From NCBI RefSeq assembly GCF_963576545.1, contig NC_083638.1, forward strand, positions 24,700,090 through 24,764,089: 64,000 nucleotides of DNA. The letters are read 5' to 3'. The position numbers and the translations under genes are program-made. Below are positions 43,401 to 52,510 of this stretch, piece by piece; the stretch's first letter is position 1; the number at the start of each line of letters is the position of its first letter. The notes beneath the pieces are model-generated. The model was not told the origin of the DNA and made no database searches. It worked only from the letters and a program-made list of their open reading frames with translations. Source of the DNA: Limanda limanda (lineage: Eukaryota; Chordata; Actinopteri; Pleuronectiformes; Pleuronectidae).

Positions 43401-44394
43401 GTCTTGAGTCCCATTTTAGTTTTATTTATAAAGAGTTAAGGATGTCTATTTCACCTTTTTAGCCTGTTTATGTGCATATATGCTGCATATTTACATCAAA
43501 ATATTTGATCACGTCTTAAGACAATAAAACCCTGAAATTGACAAAATAACTGCCACTGAAAATGCTTTGTCGACATGACACCTGTATAAATGTCGACACT
43601 TTAAAATAGAATATAATAATGTAAAAATAGCTTTAAATAAAACAAGCGGGCTATGATTTAAGTGACACTTAACCTGAATCTCTGTGCATGATTCTTATTC
43701 ACAATCATTAACCAGTTTGTTTGATTAATGTGCTGCAGATATTAAAACATTAAAGACAGAACATACACAGATATTATATTTTCATTTATTACAGATGTCC
43801 AAGCAATTGATTTCCATTAGTAAGACTTCTCTGCATATCTGCAAACACCAGTTTCACTGCAAGAAGCTCATTCGGGTAACATGGATATTGTTAAGCATAA
43901 CAACTGAGACAAAACTACAGGAGGCTCCCTTCTGGGGCAACATGCTCGTTCTCTGAGATGTTTGGCACGGTTTCTGATTACATTATCTGGCCATTCTCTT
44001 TTTTATTAAACCGCAGTGTCTAAGTGCAAAGACCTATTATGGTAATAAGACAAAGGAGGTAATTTTTAGGCTGGAGTCAGATACTGTGCCTCGGTTTAAC
44101 ACCTAGTTAATTGAGCTAACTGGTATATTACACATGACGGACAATCTTAATAACGTTTCTGATATACGTGGGGTCATTTCTCAATCACATTGCTCAGTAG
44201 GATTCTGAACCAGACCAGCTACAACATCTTTAGTGTCCTGTCCACCTCTCTCATAGAGAGTTTGAGCTGATGATGCAGTAATTAGCTACATGTTGGGAAA
44301 TCCTGATGAAAAATATGTTTAAAGGATAATAATTATGATGATAATGTTTACCCTCATCGATGCTGCTAAAAATCCTGATGATGTTTGCTTACAC

Positions 44395-44625
44395 CTGATA
44401 TCTATTGCACTTCTGTCCGTCCTGAGAGAGGGATCCCTCACCTGTGGCTCTCTCTGAGGTTTCTACATATTTTTACCTGTGAAAAGGGTTTTTAGTAGTT
44501 TTTCCTTACTTTTGCTGAGGGTTAAGGATAGAGGATGTCACACAATGTTAAAGCCCTATGAGATTGTTATTTGTGAATGTGGGCTATACAAATAAACCTG
44601 ATTGATTGATTAATCATGAAGATTC
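44395..44625 (+). repeat. Retroposon 3' tail ('ataaacctgattgattga')
   Basis: The order 'gagagggatccctcacctgtggctctctctgaggtttctac', 'gggttaaggatagaggatgtc' and 'gggctatacaaataaacctgattgattgatta' matches a widespread fish retroposon tail ending in ATTG-type repeats. The 43,400-44,395 stretch upstream shows no gene. Confidence 0.65.
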
Positions 44626-44753
44626 ACACTGCAGGTTTGGGTATGGAATTTGCAACACCTATTTTTGGTGGTATTATTGGAGTATTTAGTATCTTTTTGA
44701 GTAATTTAATTTTGTACTTGGCGGTTAAGAACTCATGTTTGCTGGGTACTGTG

Positions 44754-44956
44754 TTAGATTTTCTTATAGAGGTACACAACACCGGGTGTGTAGCGCCCCT
44801 CCTTCTCTGACACAGACCTCTCCCAGTCTTTCACCTCAGTCACCTCCACACAAATCCACAGCCCCTCTTCTTCCATCTGCTTCAGCTGGCGGTCCAGGGC
44901 GCCTTTGTATTCCAGATTGTCAATGTTGCTTCTGGTCGTCATGCAAACGTAGCCAC
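44754..44956 (-). pseudogene. mettl27: mettl27-like terminal exon
   Basis: Acceptor 'tcactag', then GGYVCMTTRSNIDNLEYKGA to a TAA at 44754-44756. This part is intact and ends in VVYLYKKI, a typical family end. Confidence 0.88.
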
Positions 44957-45046
44957 CTAGTGAACACAAGCGACAGTGTAGCGGTGCTGTTGAATGATTA
45001 AAACTCAACAGGAGATACTCACACAACAAAAAAACGAAAATCTCAC

Positions 45047-45142
45047 CTGGTTTAGTGGCTTTGCAGAGATCTCTGACCACAGCCACGGGGACGTGACTAC
45101 CACAGAGCGCTCAAACCATCAGAACCGCATCAAATGAATCCG
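45047..45142 (-). pseudogene. mettl27: mettl27-like exon with premature stop
   Basis: Bounded by 'cgtccag' and 'CCAG|gtgaga', phase-compatible with both neighbours. It reads SFDAVLMV, then TGA (45111-45113), then ALCGSHVPVAVVRDLCKATKP. A single GGA-to-TGA change would explain the stop. Confidence 0.88.
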
Positions 45143-45403
45143 CTGGACGAGGAGCAGCGAAGCAGAAGAAGAGTTCATTAAGAGATAAACATATTTAAAA
45201 TGTTATGTCTTTATCTACTGATAATGCTAAAGACTTATATTAAATATGGGTTTTCCCCCTAAAACAACCGAAGTCGATAAGATAGACTCAACAACGAAAC
45301 AACCACAACTTTCAACAGTGATTAAAATGCAACATACATACTAAACAGAGATGATATTCATCTGACATTTGAACTGTTCCAGATTCTCAGATGATGACTA
45401 AGG

Positions 45404-45690
45404 GGGACAGAGCTTTTGACATAAGAGCTCCAAGGCTCTGCAGCACCCTGCCCAATAAACTACGGCAGGCTGGGACAGGACCTTCCTTTAAATCAAAGCT
45501 TAAATCAGAATTTTATCGTACTGCATTTTCCCTATTTTACCTAATACGTTTTTTTTATTGAATTGGGAGGCCATGCTTAAATTTCTGTCACATATTTAGA
45601 GTTTGTTAATTTTCCAGTACTTGTACTTGCATGTATTGATCAAGCACTTTGTAACTATCTTTTGAGCTTTATAAATAAAGATATAATAAT
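45404..45690 (+). mobile_element. LINE 3' remnant (reverse-transcriptase C-terminus and tail)
   Basis: The plus strand reads RAFDIRAPRLCSTLPNKLRQ and then a Lys-rich end, the common C-terminal pattern of fish LINE ORF2 (RAFSxxAPRLWNSLP). A tail with 'gctttataaataaag' and AATA repeats follows. It lies inside an intron of the METTL27-like pseudogene. Confidence 0.7.
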
Positions 45691-45753
45691 AATAACAATA
45701 ATAACAAAACCACACCTCAACGAACCATGTGGATTAATGCACCATTGAATTAC

Positions 45754-45889
45754 CCCAGTGGACCAGCAGTGGCTCGTCGACCAGCAGTGCCTGCTTCAGC
45801 TCCTGGTACACACCAATCCCTCTGGCCAACTCCAGCATCGCCTCGTTTCCATCAACACCCACAAATCGTCCAAATCCATGTTTCTTCAA
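45754..45889 (-). pseudogene. mettl27: mettl27-like exon (post-SAM motif)
   Basis: Acceptor 'gtcttacag', donor 'TGGG|gtaatt'. It encodes LKKHGFGRFVGVDGNEAMLE and then GVYQELKQALL, and is intact. Confidence 0.87.
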
Positions 45890-46074
45890 CTGTAAGACAG
45901 AGACTGCATGTTATTTGGTCACACAGGTCAATTAAACATGAAATTGAAACAAATTACAACAACAAAGAAAGTTCTGAACAGTTAAAATACAAAAAAGACA
46001 ATGATGTCCTTGTCGAATTTTATATAATTTATTTCTGTGTCAAGACTAGTTTGTTCTCGGTCTAGTGAGTTTAC

Positions 46075-46203
46075 CTGCTTGGCCACAAGTCCTGTTCCAC
46101 ACGCCACATCCAACAAGATGGCTTTTTCCCGGTCACCGCTGAAATGCTTGGAGATGCTGTTTGCTGCGTGGGTCGGTCCATGGTATTCAAGAACAGCCTG
46201 ATC
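46075..46203 (-). pseudogene. mettl27: mettl27-like exon with SAM-binding motif I
   Basis: Acceptor 'atttacag', donor 'AAGCAG|gtaaac', 43 codons in phase 0, beginning DQAVLEYHGPTHAANSISKH and containing LDVACGTGLVAKQ. It is intact. The retroelement begins a short distance upstream of its acceptor. Confidence 0.88.
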
Positions 46204-46394
46204 CTGTAAATAAATATGTTTGAATTAAGAACTGAGGCTTTGAGTGCACAGGAGAAAAGTGAACATGATGTACATGGATTTTTTGGACGGAACTTATTTT
46301 TTCTCTTAGCCTTGTTTTCAACCATCACCATTGCCAATATTTTGTGCATATCAAATTCTATGTTTCCTCAGTCATCTCACCTTCTCATAGCTCT

Positions 46395-46425
46395 CTGCCC
46401 AGGAGGTGTAGAACCTCCTGGGCAG
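46395..46425. repeat. Perfect 13-bp inverted repeat at the element/host junction
   Basis: CTGCCCAGGAGGT, a 5-base loop, then the exact reverse complement. It lies where METTL27 intron sequence gives way to polyprotein-coding sequence. Confidence 0.9.
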
Positions 46426-46434
46426 ACAACTGAG

Positions 46435-48998
46435 ATTTTAGCACTGCCACAACAGTTCAGACAGAGAGTTATGGAGTTGGGTCATTCAATTCCATGGGCA
46501 GGTCACATGGCTTTCCAGAAAACTCTAAACAGGATTGGAAGCCGCTTTGTTTGGCCAGGGATGTACACTCAAGTCTCTCAGTTCTGTGCTTCTTGTGAAA
46601 TCTGCCAACTAACCTCTGCTAAAGGAGTGACACGTGCCCAATTACAGTCTTTGCCCATTATTGACACCCCTTTTGAGAGGATAGGCATGGACATTGTAGG
46701 CCCACTTGAGAAAAGTTCCTCAGGCCACCGTTACATTTTGGTTATTTGTGACTATGCCACACGCTACCCTGAAGCCTTCCCTCTCAGGTCTTTCAAAGCT
46801 AGACAGGTAGCGGATTGCCTTTTACAGCTTTTTTCTAGAGTGGGCATCCCCAAGGAAATCCTAACAGACTGTGGGACAAATTTTTTGTCCAAACTGTTGC
46901 AACAGGTTTATCAACTGTTAGGAGTGAAGGGCATTAAGACCACCCCTTACCACCCCCAGACGGATGGGCTGGTGGAGCGCTATAACCGGACAATGAAACA
47001 CATGCTGCGCAAGTTTGTGTCTCACACAGGTTCTGATTGGAATCGCTGGCTGCCATACCTGCGCTTTGCCTACAGAGAGGTCCCACAAGCATCCACGGGG
47101 TTCTCCCCCTTTGAACTATTGTACGGCCGCCAGGTGAGAGGACCGCTGGACCTGCTGAGGGACTACTGGGAGAGGTCAGAGCCGGGAGGAGAAAATGTGG
47201 TAGCATATGTGGTAAAAATGAGGGAGCGACTCGAGGAGATGACAGCGCTTGCACATGACCACATGGAGTCAGCTCAACGAAGCCAGAAAGTGTGGTATGA
47301 TCGGAAGGCCAGAGAGCGAGTCTTTCATCCAGGCCAAAAAGTACTGTTGCTGCTGCCAACCAGTGACTGCAAGTTGCTGACTAAGTGGCATGGACCATAT
47401 GAAATCAGTAAACGTGTGGGTAAGGTCACATATGAACTTTTTATGCCCGACAGGTTTAAAAATTACCAGACTTTTCATGTTAACCTGCTGAAGGAGTTCC
47501 AGGTGTGCCCGGAGCCTGTGCGCCAGCAGCTTTTGGTCCGTGCGGTGAAGGAGGAGGATACCGGGGACACGTTCGTTCCAGCCACCACCACCACCACAGC
47601 GGAGCCACCAGAGGTGGACCTGTCACATCTGTCTCTCACTCGGCAGGCAGAGGTGAAACCCCTGCTTGACCCAGAGCTCTTCAGAGAAACACCAGGTTTC
47701 ACTTCCCTGGTGCAACACAGGATTCGGCTGAAGGGAGATGCCCCAGTGCGTCAGAAGAGCTACAGGATTCCTGAGCGGCTGATGCCTCTGCTGCAAAAGG
47801 AAATTAAGCTGATGTTAGAGCTGGGAATAATAGAGGTTTCCTGCAGTGAGTGGTGCAGTCCCATTGTACTGGTTCCAAAGAAAGATGGTTCTCTCAGATT
47901 TTGTATTGATTTCAGATATCTGAATACAGTGTCCAACTGTGATCCATACCCAATGCCTCGGATTGATGATCTGCTGGAGAGAGTTGGGAGAGCTCAGTAC
48001 ATCACCACACTGGATCTCAGCAAAGTCTACTGGCAGGTCGCCTTAGGACCAGATGCCAGGGAGATGACAGCTTTCAGAACACCATTTGGTATGTATCAAT
48101 TCAAGGTCATGCCATTTGGTCTCCAGGGGGCGCCAGCCACATTTCAAAGGCTAATGAACCATGTTCTGAGAGATTTGTCTGACTTTACGGCTGCATATCT
48201 GGATGATATAGTTATTTTCAGCCAGACATGGGAGGAGCATATGGTTCACCTGCAACAGGTGCTGCGGAAAATAGAGGCAGCCGGCCTCACCATTAACCCT
48301 CGCAAGTGTGCTGTTGCCCAAACAGAAGTCGAGTACTTGGGTTACATCATTGGATTTGGACAGATTAAACCACAGCTGGGGAAAGTGGAGGCCATTCAAT
48401 CCTTTCCGGTTCCCACCACCAAAAAGAAACTGAGGGGATTCCTCGGGTTGGTGGGCTGGTATCGTAAGTTTGTGCCTCAATTTGCTGATAGAGCTGTTGT
48501 GCTGACTGATCTAACCAAAGCCTCTGCTTCAAGCAAGGTTCATTGGACGGAGGAGTGTGACAGAGCTTTCAGGGACCTCAAGGAAGCCATCTGCACTCAC
48601 CCAGTCCTCCACAGTCCTGACTTTGAGAAGCCGTTCATCCTGCAGACTGACGCTTCAGGAGTGGGCCTGGGAGCAGTGTTGCTGCAAGAGGTGAAAGGAG
48701 ACCGGTGGTGTTTCTAAGTCGAAAACTGCTGGACAGGGAGACAAGGTACTCGACAGTGGAAAAGGAGCGCTTGGCGATGAAGTGGGCCATCGACACCCTC
48801 AGATATTATCTGCTGGGACGGCACTTCTTCCTGGAAACTGATCATCGGGCTCTGCAGTGGCTGCATCGCATGAGGGATGCCAACATGCGCATCGCGGGAT
48901 GGTACCTGGCCCTGAAGCCTTATGACTTCACGGTGAACTACAGGTCAGGGAAGACAAATGTGGTGGCAGACTGTTTGTCCAGAATGTCGGAGGATTGA
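46435..48998 (+). pseudogene. Gmr1-type polyprotein remnant (integrase, reverse transcriptase, RNase H) with frameshift
   Basis: The open frame to TAA 48717 covers the integrase zinc-finger region (H..WAGHMAF ... CASCEIC), then the catalytic core with Asp in MDIVG (46690), Asp in LTDCG (46867) and Glu in LVERYN (46975), a D-D-35-E spacing. A GPY-like module (WHGPYEISKRVGKV) follows at about 47,390. Next comes reverse transcriptase with the YLDD box at 48196-48207, and RNase H starting at LQTDASGVGLGAVL. A small deletion near 48,700 shifts the frame. RNase H resumes in another frame (FLSRKLLDRETRYSTVEKE to VVADCLSRM, stop at 48,998). Gag and protease are absent, so the copy is defective despite largely intact enzyme domains. 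Confidence 0.88.
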
Positions 48999-49032
48999 GG
49001 GACTGTTCTCTGTGGGGAGAGGGAGGAGGAAA

Positions 49033-49735
49033 TGTAACGAAGAGAACTTCGTTCCCTGGAGCTGGAGATGGGGTGGGGGAATATTGCACCATACACTTTA
49101 ATAATTGCGCAGGCGGTGGTAAACAGTGCACTTTATTGGTATCTTTGCACACTTAAAAACAGTTGATTGGTGTTACATGTGTTGTCCTTTGTGGGTCTGT
49201 GATGGGGTTCTGTGGTGGCCACATGCACCTGCAAAGAGAGGGACATGAGTTAAGGTGCAATAGTGTGTGTTTGTGTGTGTAATGTTACTCACCAGTTTTG
49301 TCTCCAGGGTGTTCGGGTAAAAGGCCTCCCCAGCAAACAAGCCACATATTTATAGTTCCGGGGCCATCCAAGTGGTGATTAGTGTGGGTGTGGGCAGATT
49401 AGGGTATTTGATTATTGTAAGGTGTTGGAATTGGGGATGTGGGGGTGTTTGTACATAAATGTGTGGGTTTGTGGGTATATAGTAGAGTGAGGGGGATAAT
49501 GATAAACAAAAAGGTGTTGTAAAAAGGTGAACCTCGCAGCATGGAGAATGGTTTCTCCCTCTGTAATTAGGCCCCTATATAAGGGCCATTTTGTTGTCAG
49601 AAGGGGGTGGCTGCATGAGGTGGAGGACCTGTGCCAGGTGCCTGAGAGACAAAATAAACTCGTCTTGACACACAACGATCCTGCTTTGGTTCTTCTTTTC
49701 GGGGTGGTCCAGCCGTGAGCGTGGTCATCCTAACA
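49033..49735 (+). repeat. LTR of the Gmr1-type element (about 703 bp)
   Basis: Begins TGTAACGAAG directly after a purine tract (GGGGAGAGGGAGGAGGAAA) and ends CATCCTAACA, i.e. TG...CA. It contains a TATA box (tatataag, 49576-49583) and AATAAA (49653-49658), consistent with LTR promoter and poly(A) functions. The downstream flank is METTL27-like coding sequence on the other strand. Confidence 0.85.
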
Positions 49736-49815
49736 TCTCTCTTGTATGTAGCGCAATCATGAACGGATGAGACGACTGCTTTCACGTCTTCGAATGTGTT
49801 GCTGCCAGCCGACAT
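49736..49815 (-). pseudogene. mettl27: mettl27-like first coding exon, cut by the LTR
   Basis: ATG at 49815-49813 begins MSAGSNTFEDVKAVVSSVHD, similar to METTL27 N-termini. The frame runs straight into the LTR end after 26 codons, with no donor site at that point. Confidence 0.8.
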
Positions 49816-50409
49816 CTTGTAAAACTGTCCAACGGACAAAAGAAAGAGCAATCTGCAAAATAGTCAAGTTATATAGCAAAATGACAACAGGTATCATAAA
49901 TAGATATCACTTATCATAGAGTTCAAGGTTCTATTGCGAAAGAAAATTCCAGCTGACTTTGCTTCATTCGTTTCCTACTAACAAACTGATCATGTTTTTC
50001 AACAACCAGTGATTTGTTTTATGATGTCATGTGTTGCCAAACAACTACGAAGAGATGCAAAGACATATGAAATGAGTTTGGTACGACACAATCTGATCAC
50101 AGATAGGAGGATTAACCATAAACGCAAAGAGAGCACTGGAAACTCAAAACGATCACAAAGAGAAGCAGGCAAACAACCACAGAATCTCAAATAAGTACGT
50201 ATTTTAAACAAAAGAAGCAAAGTCATTACCAAAAGGTCTGCACAAATGAAAACAACTAAAATTGATGCAAAACAGCCACAAAAAGACATATAATGACTGA
50301 GTCCAGACATGAAACAAGTAAAAATACACATCCAAGGAAAAAGAGGAGGAGTAGTGTGATGGAAATCTGGAAATTATTTGTGTATTTAATAAAGGGCTTT
50401 CTGCAGAAG
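49816..50409. other. Upstream flank of the mettl27-like gene, no gene seen
   Basis: AT-rich sequence with no clear exon or repeat end. Any promoter of the broken gene would lie here, but no TATA box or CpG-rich segment stands out. Confidence 0.4.
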
Positions 50410-50414
50410 GGATC

Positions 50415-50884
50415 TGTCACGGTTTGGATGGAGAGATGGACCCAGATGCAGAGATTTCAAATGAAAGGGTAATTTAATTAAGTTCTATAAACAAACAAAC
50501 AAAACATTCACACTAACACTAACAGGTAACAAACAAAACAAAAGGAAGCTTACACGAGGCTCAGGAGATCAGGAACGCAGGAAGGGAAAAACAGGACAGA
50601 CAACACCGCAGGAAAAACAGCAGGAAAAACAGACAATCCGACCGAGGACAAAGGGAAGACAGAGGGTTAAATACACAGGGGAGGCAGGGGCAATAGAACA
50701 CAGGTTTAACACATAAGGGCAGAGGAAGACAATCACCGACAGGAAGTGAAGACAGAAACAACACACAAGGAACAGACTACAAAATAAAACAGGAAACAGA
50801 AACAGAGTGTAAACATGAAAACTCAAAACAACAGAGAACTCCCAAACAGAAAATACTTTTACAATTAACTAAAACATCCTGACA
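50415..50884 (-). mobile_element. Solo LTR (gypsy-type), 470 bp
   Basis: Both flanks carry the same 5 bp, ggatc (50410-50414 and 50885-50889). The block has TG...CA ends on both readings (TGTCACGG at the left; TGTCAGGATG from the right on the minus strand). The minus orientation is favoured because it contains 'tatttaaccctctg' as a TATA-like box and a later T/G-rich end. It arose by recombination between two LTRs of a lost element. Confidence 0.85.
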
Positions 50885-51480
50885 GGATCAAGATGAAGAT
50901 GCATGACATTCAAATACAAGGATCTTATGTAGGAGGACTGTGCAGGTCTCGCTAGCGCGGGGGCTAGCTATCCAGCCAGCCAGGGGCGGCTCCTGGCATA
51001 GGCGAAGTAGGCGGTTGCCTAGGGCGCAAAATGCCGAGAGGGCGGCACAAGGGACTGATTTATCATGACGTGACACATGCAATATAAACCAATACATTAA
51101 CATCACAACATCATCTTCTAAACCCGGGGACGCACCGGAGATAGAAGCGCCACGAAAGCTGTCCGCCTCCTTTCCGCGCCCATGTTAAATAATTGGGCTG
51201 TTCGCATCGGCAGCGCCGTGCCGGGAAGCTGCGGGAAGCGCCTCGGCCGCTCGCGATCTGCAGCGATGGTTTCGGGGTCTGTTCTATTTTTTTCGCTCGC
51301 CGCGAGCAAATCGGGCCGGAAAACACACTGAAAATTTATATATTTTAAACGATATAAGTGCTATATTAAATACATGATTTAATACACATACATATACATA
51401 CAATATAGTTTAGCGAAAAAGTGACATGACCGAGACAAGCGTCTTGACATGCATAAAGCATGAGTCATAACGCAGAGGAT

Positions 51481-51527
51481 CCGGTAATTTTTCAAAATAA
51501 AACGGTTTTATTTTGAAAAATTACCGG
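51481..51527. repeat. Perfect 47-bp palindrome
   Basis: Two 23-base arms, the first starting CCGGTAATTTTTC, are exact reverse complements separated by a single base. It lies within the hAT element. Confidence 0.95.
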
Positions 51528-51709
51528 ATATTAGATAAAAAACAGAAAACATGTAAAATGTTTATTCTTTCTGTGCGGCCCTGTACCAAATGACCCACAA
51601 ATGGGCCTGTTGCCCTGTTGATTACAATAAATAGGTCTAAAAAATATGTTTATTGTGTTTGACTGTTCCTACTGTTCATATTCATTAGATTTAAAAGCAG
51701 ACATAAAAG

Positions 51710-51848
51710 TAACTTAAAATTTACTTTCCCTAGTAAGTAATTTTACTTTTGATATACAGTAACTGGTGAGGTGATTCCATTACTTTTAAAAGAAGTGACT
51801 AGTAACTGTAACTAATTACTAATTTTCAGTAAATTGCCAAACACTGCT
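51710..51848 (-). repeat. End of a 'CAGTGTTTGGCAA...TTACT' fish repeat
   Basis: Read on the minus strand it starts CAGTGTTTGGCAATTTACTG and continues with many 'aagtaac/tagtaact' words. This matches the terminus of a common fish hAT-type repeat (CAGTGTTGGGCAAGTTACT). The other terminus was not found. Confidence 0.55.
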
Positions 51849-52510
51849 TAATCCACACATTTGTCAGTTGTGTCTAAACAGACAGAAACACACAAGCATA
51901 TACTCTCTTGTGTGTGTGTGTGGGGGGAGAACAATATAGAGGTAGAATCACCCCGATTGCGGACATCATTGATGTTTATTTTTGTCGACATGACATGATA
52001 TGCTGTCAGTACAGCTGATTTCAGACTTTAAATATTTTTATTATATATTTTTATTATTTTTTATAGCTTAGAATTTTGTCTGCCTGTGTGTGCATCTGTA
52101 TACAGTCCAAAAGTTCTTGGGGATGCATGACAATTTGCGTGTTTATGTTGGGGGGGGGCGCCGTTCTGAAATCTCGCCTAGGGCGCCAACATTGGCAGGG
52201 CCGGCCCTGCAGCCAGCTTAAACACTCAAAGAAGTCCATGGTGGGTATTTTCATGAACTTGATGAATTTTGTAAAAAGACGATGCGTTAACCGCAGGAGG
52301 GTGACACAACTTGAGTGGAGCTGCCTTCTGTAAACAACACATAGAGGTAAATTGCGTCACTTCCGGGGGAATCACTCACTGACCCCCGGCTCAACATACA
52401 TCTGAACTGCCCCAAGGGGGCGCTGTTGCTTAGCTACACATAGCAGACATTTGTGGGACAGAACACTCCCCGTCTGGGGTCTTTAAAGATCCCATATAAC
52501 TTAACAAGAG

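Larger units (their letters stand above)
46376..49735 (+). mobile_element. 5'-truncated Gmr1-type Ty3/gypsy LTR retrotransposon
   Basis: The element keeps integrase, reverse transcriptase and RNase H, in that order, followed by a polypurine tract (49014-49032) and one complete LTR (49033-49735). It lacks the 5' LTR, gag and protease. Integrase ahead of reverse transcriptase in a Ty3/gypsy-type protein is the hallmark of the Gmr1 lineage, first named in Atlantic cod. It is antisense to the METTL27-like gene. Its 3' LTR touches the first coding exon of that gene, and its truncated 5' side lies just upstream of the next surviving exon. One deletion probably removed both the element's 5' half and the rest of the host exon; that is inference. 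Confidence 0.85.
44754..49815 (-). pseudogene. mettl27: METTL27-like methyltransferase pseudogene, broken by an LTR retrotransposon
   Basis: Five minus-strand pieces in the right order, phase and with splice sites: 49736-49815 (ATG, 26 codons), 46075-46203, 45754-45889, 45047-45142, 44754-44956. Together they read as a class I SAM-dependent methyltransferase of the METTL27 (WBSCR27) type. The glycine-rich SAM motif I is LLDVACGTGLVAKQ, the acidic post-I region FVGVDGNEAMLELA, and the C-terminus GGYVCMTTRSNIDNLEYKGA. Two lesions are visible. The first coding exon stops abruptly at an antisense LTR, and the following expected segment (the 'FYDxWAxxYE' region before DQAVLEY) is missing. An in-frame TGA lies at 45111-45113 where the family has Gly (VLMV*AL). 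The gene cannot make a normal enzyme unless this is an assembly fault. A functional copy elsewhere is possible. Confidence 0.85.
50981..52209. mobile_element. Non-autonomous hAT element (1.23 kb) inside the BEL LTR
   Basis: Flanked by an exact 8-bp duplication cagccagc (50973-50980 and 52210-52217). The uninterrupted LTR at 55,790 shows the empty site with one copy. The ends are CAGGGGCGGCTCC and, on the other strand, CAGGGCCGGCCCTG, imperfect terminal repeats followed on both sides by related 'GGCGCCCTAGGC'-type subterminal sequence. There is no transposase. The interior carries a 47-bp palindrome and the end of yet another repeat (about 51,710-51,848). Confidence 0.93.
50939..52465 (-). repeat. 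3' LTR of the BEL/Pao element, interrupted by hAT
   Basis: On the plus strand it begins TGTGCAGGTCTCGC and ends GGGACAGAACA, as does the other LTR. Sequence from 50981 to 52209 is foreign (hAT). Removing it and one target copy leaves 290 bp matching 55755-56045. Confidence 0.92.

Noticed and set aside
45727..46065. 112-codon plus-strand frame across a mettl27-like exon
   Set aside because: The minus strand carries the conserved methyltransferase exon with splice sites. The plus frame is its antisense shadow.
46934..47702. Minus-strand frames inside the Gmr1-type polyprotein
   Set aside because: They are opposite-strand shadows of integrase-coding sequence.
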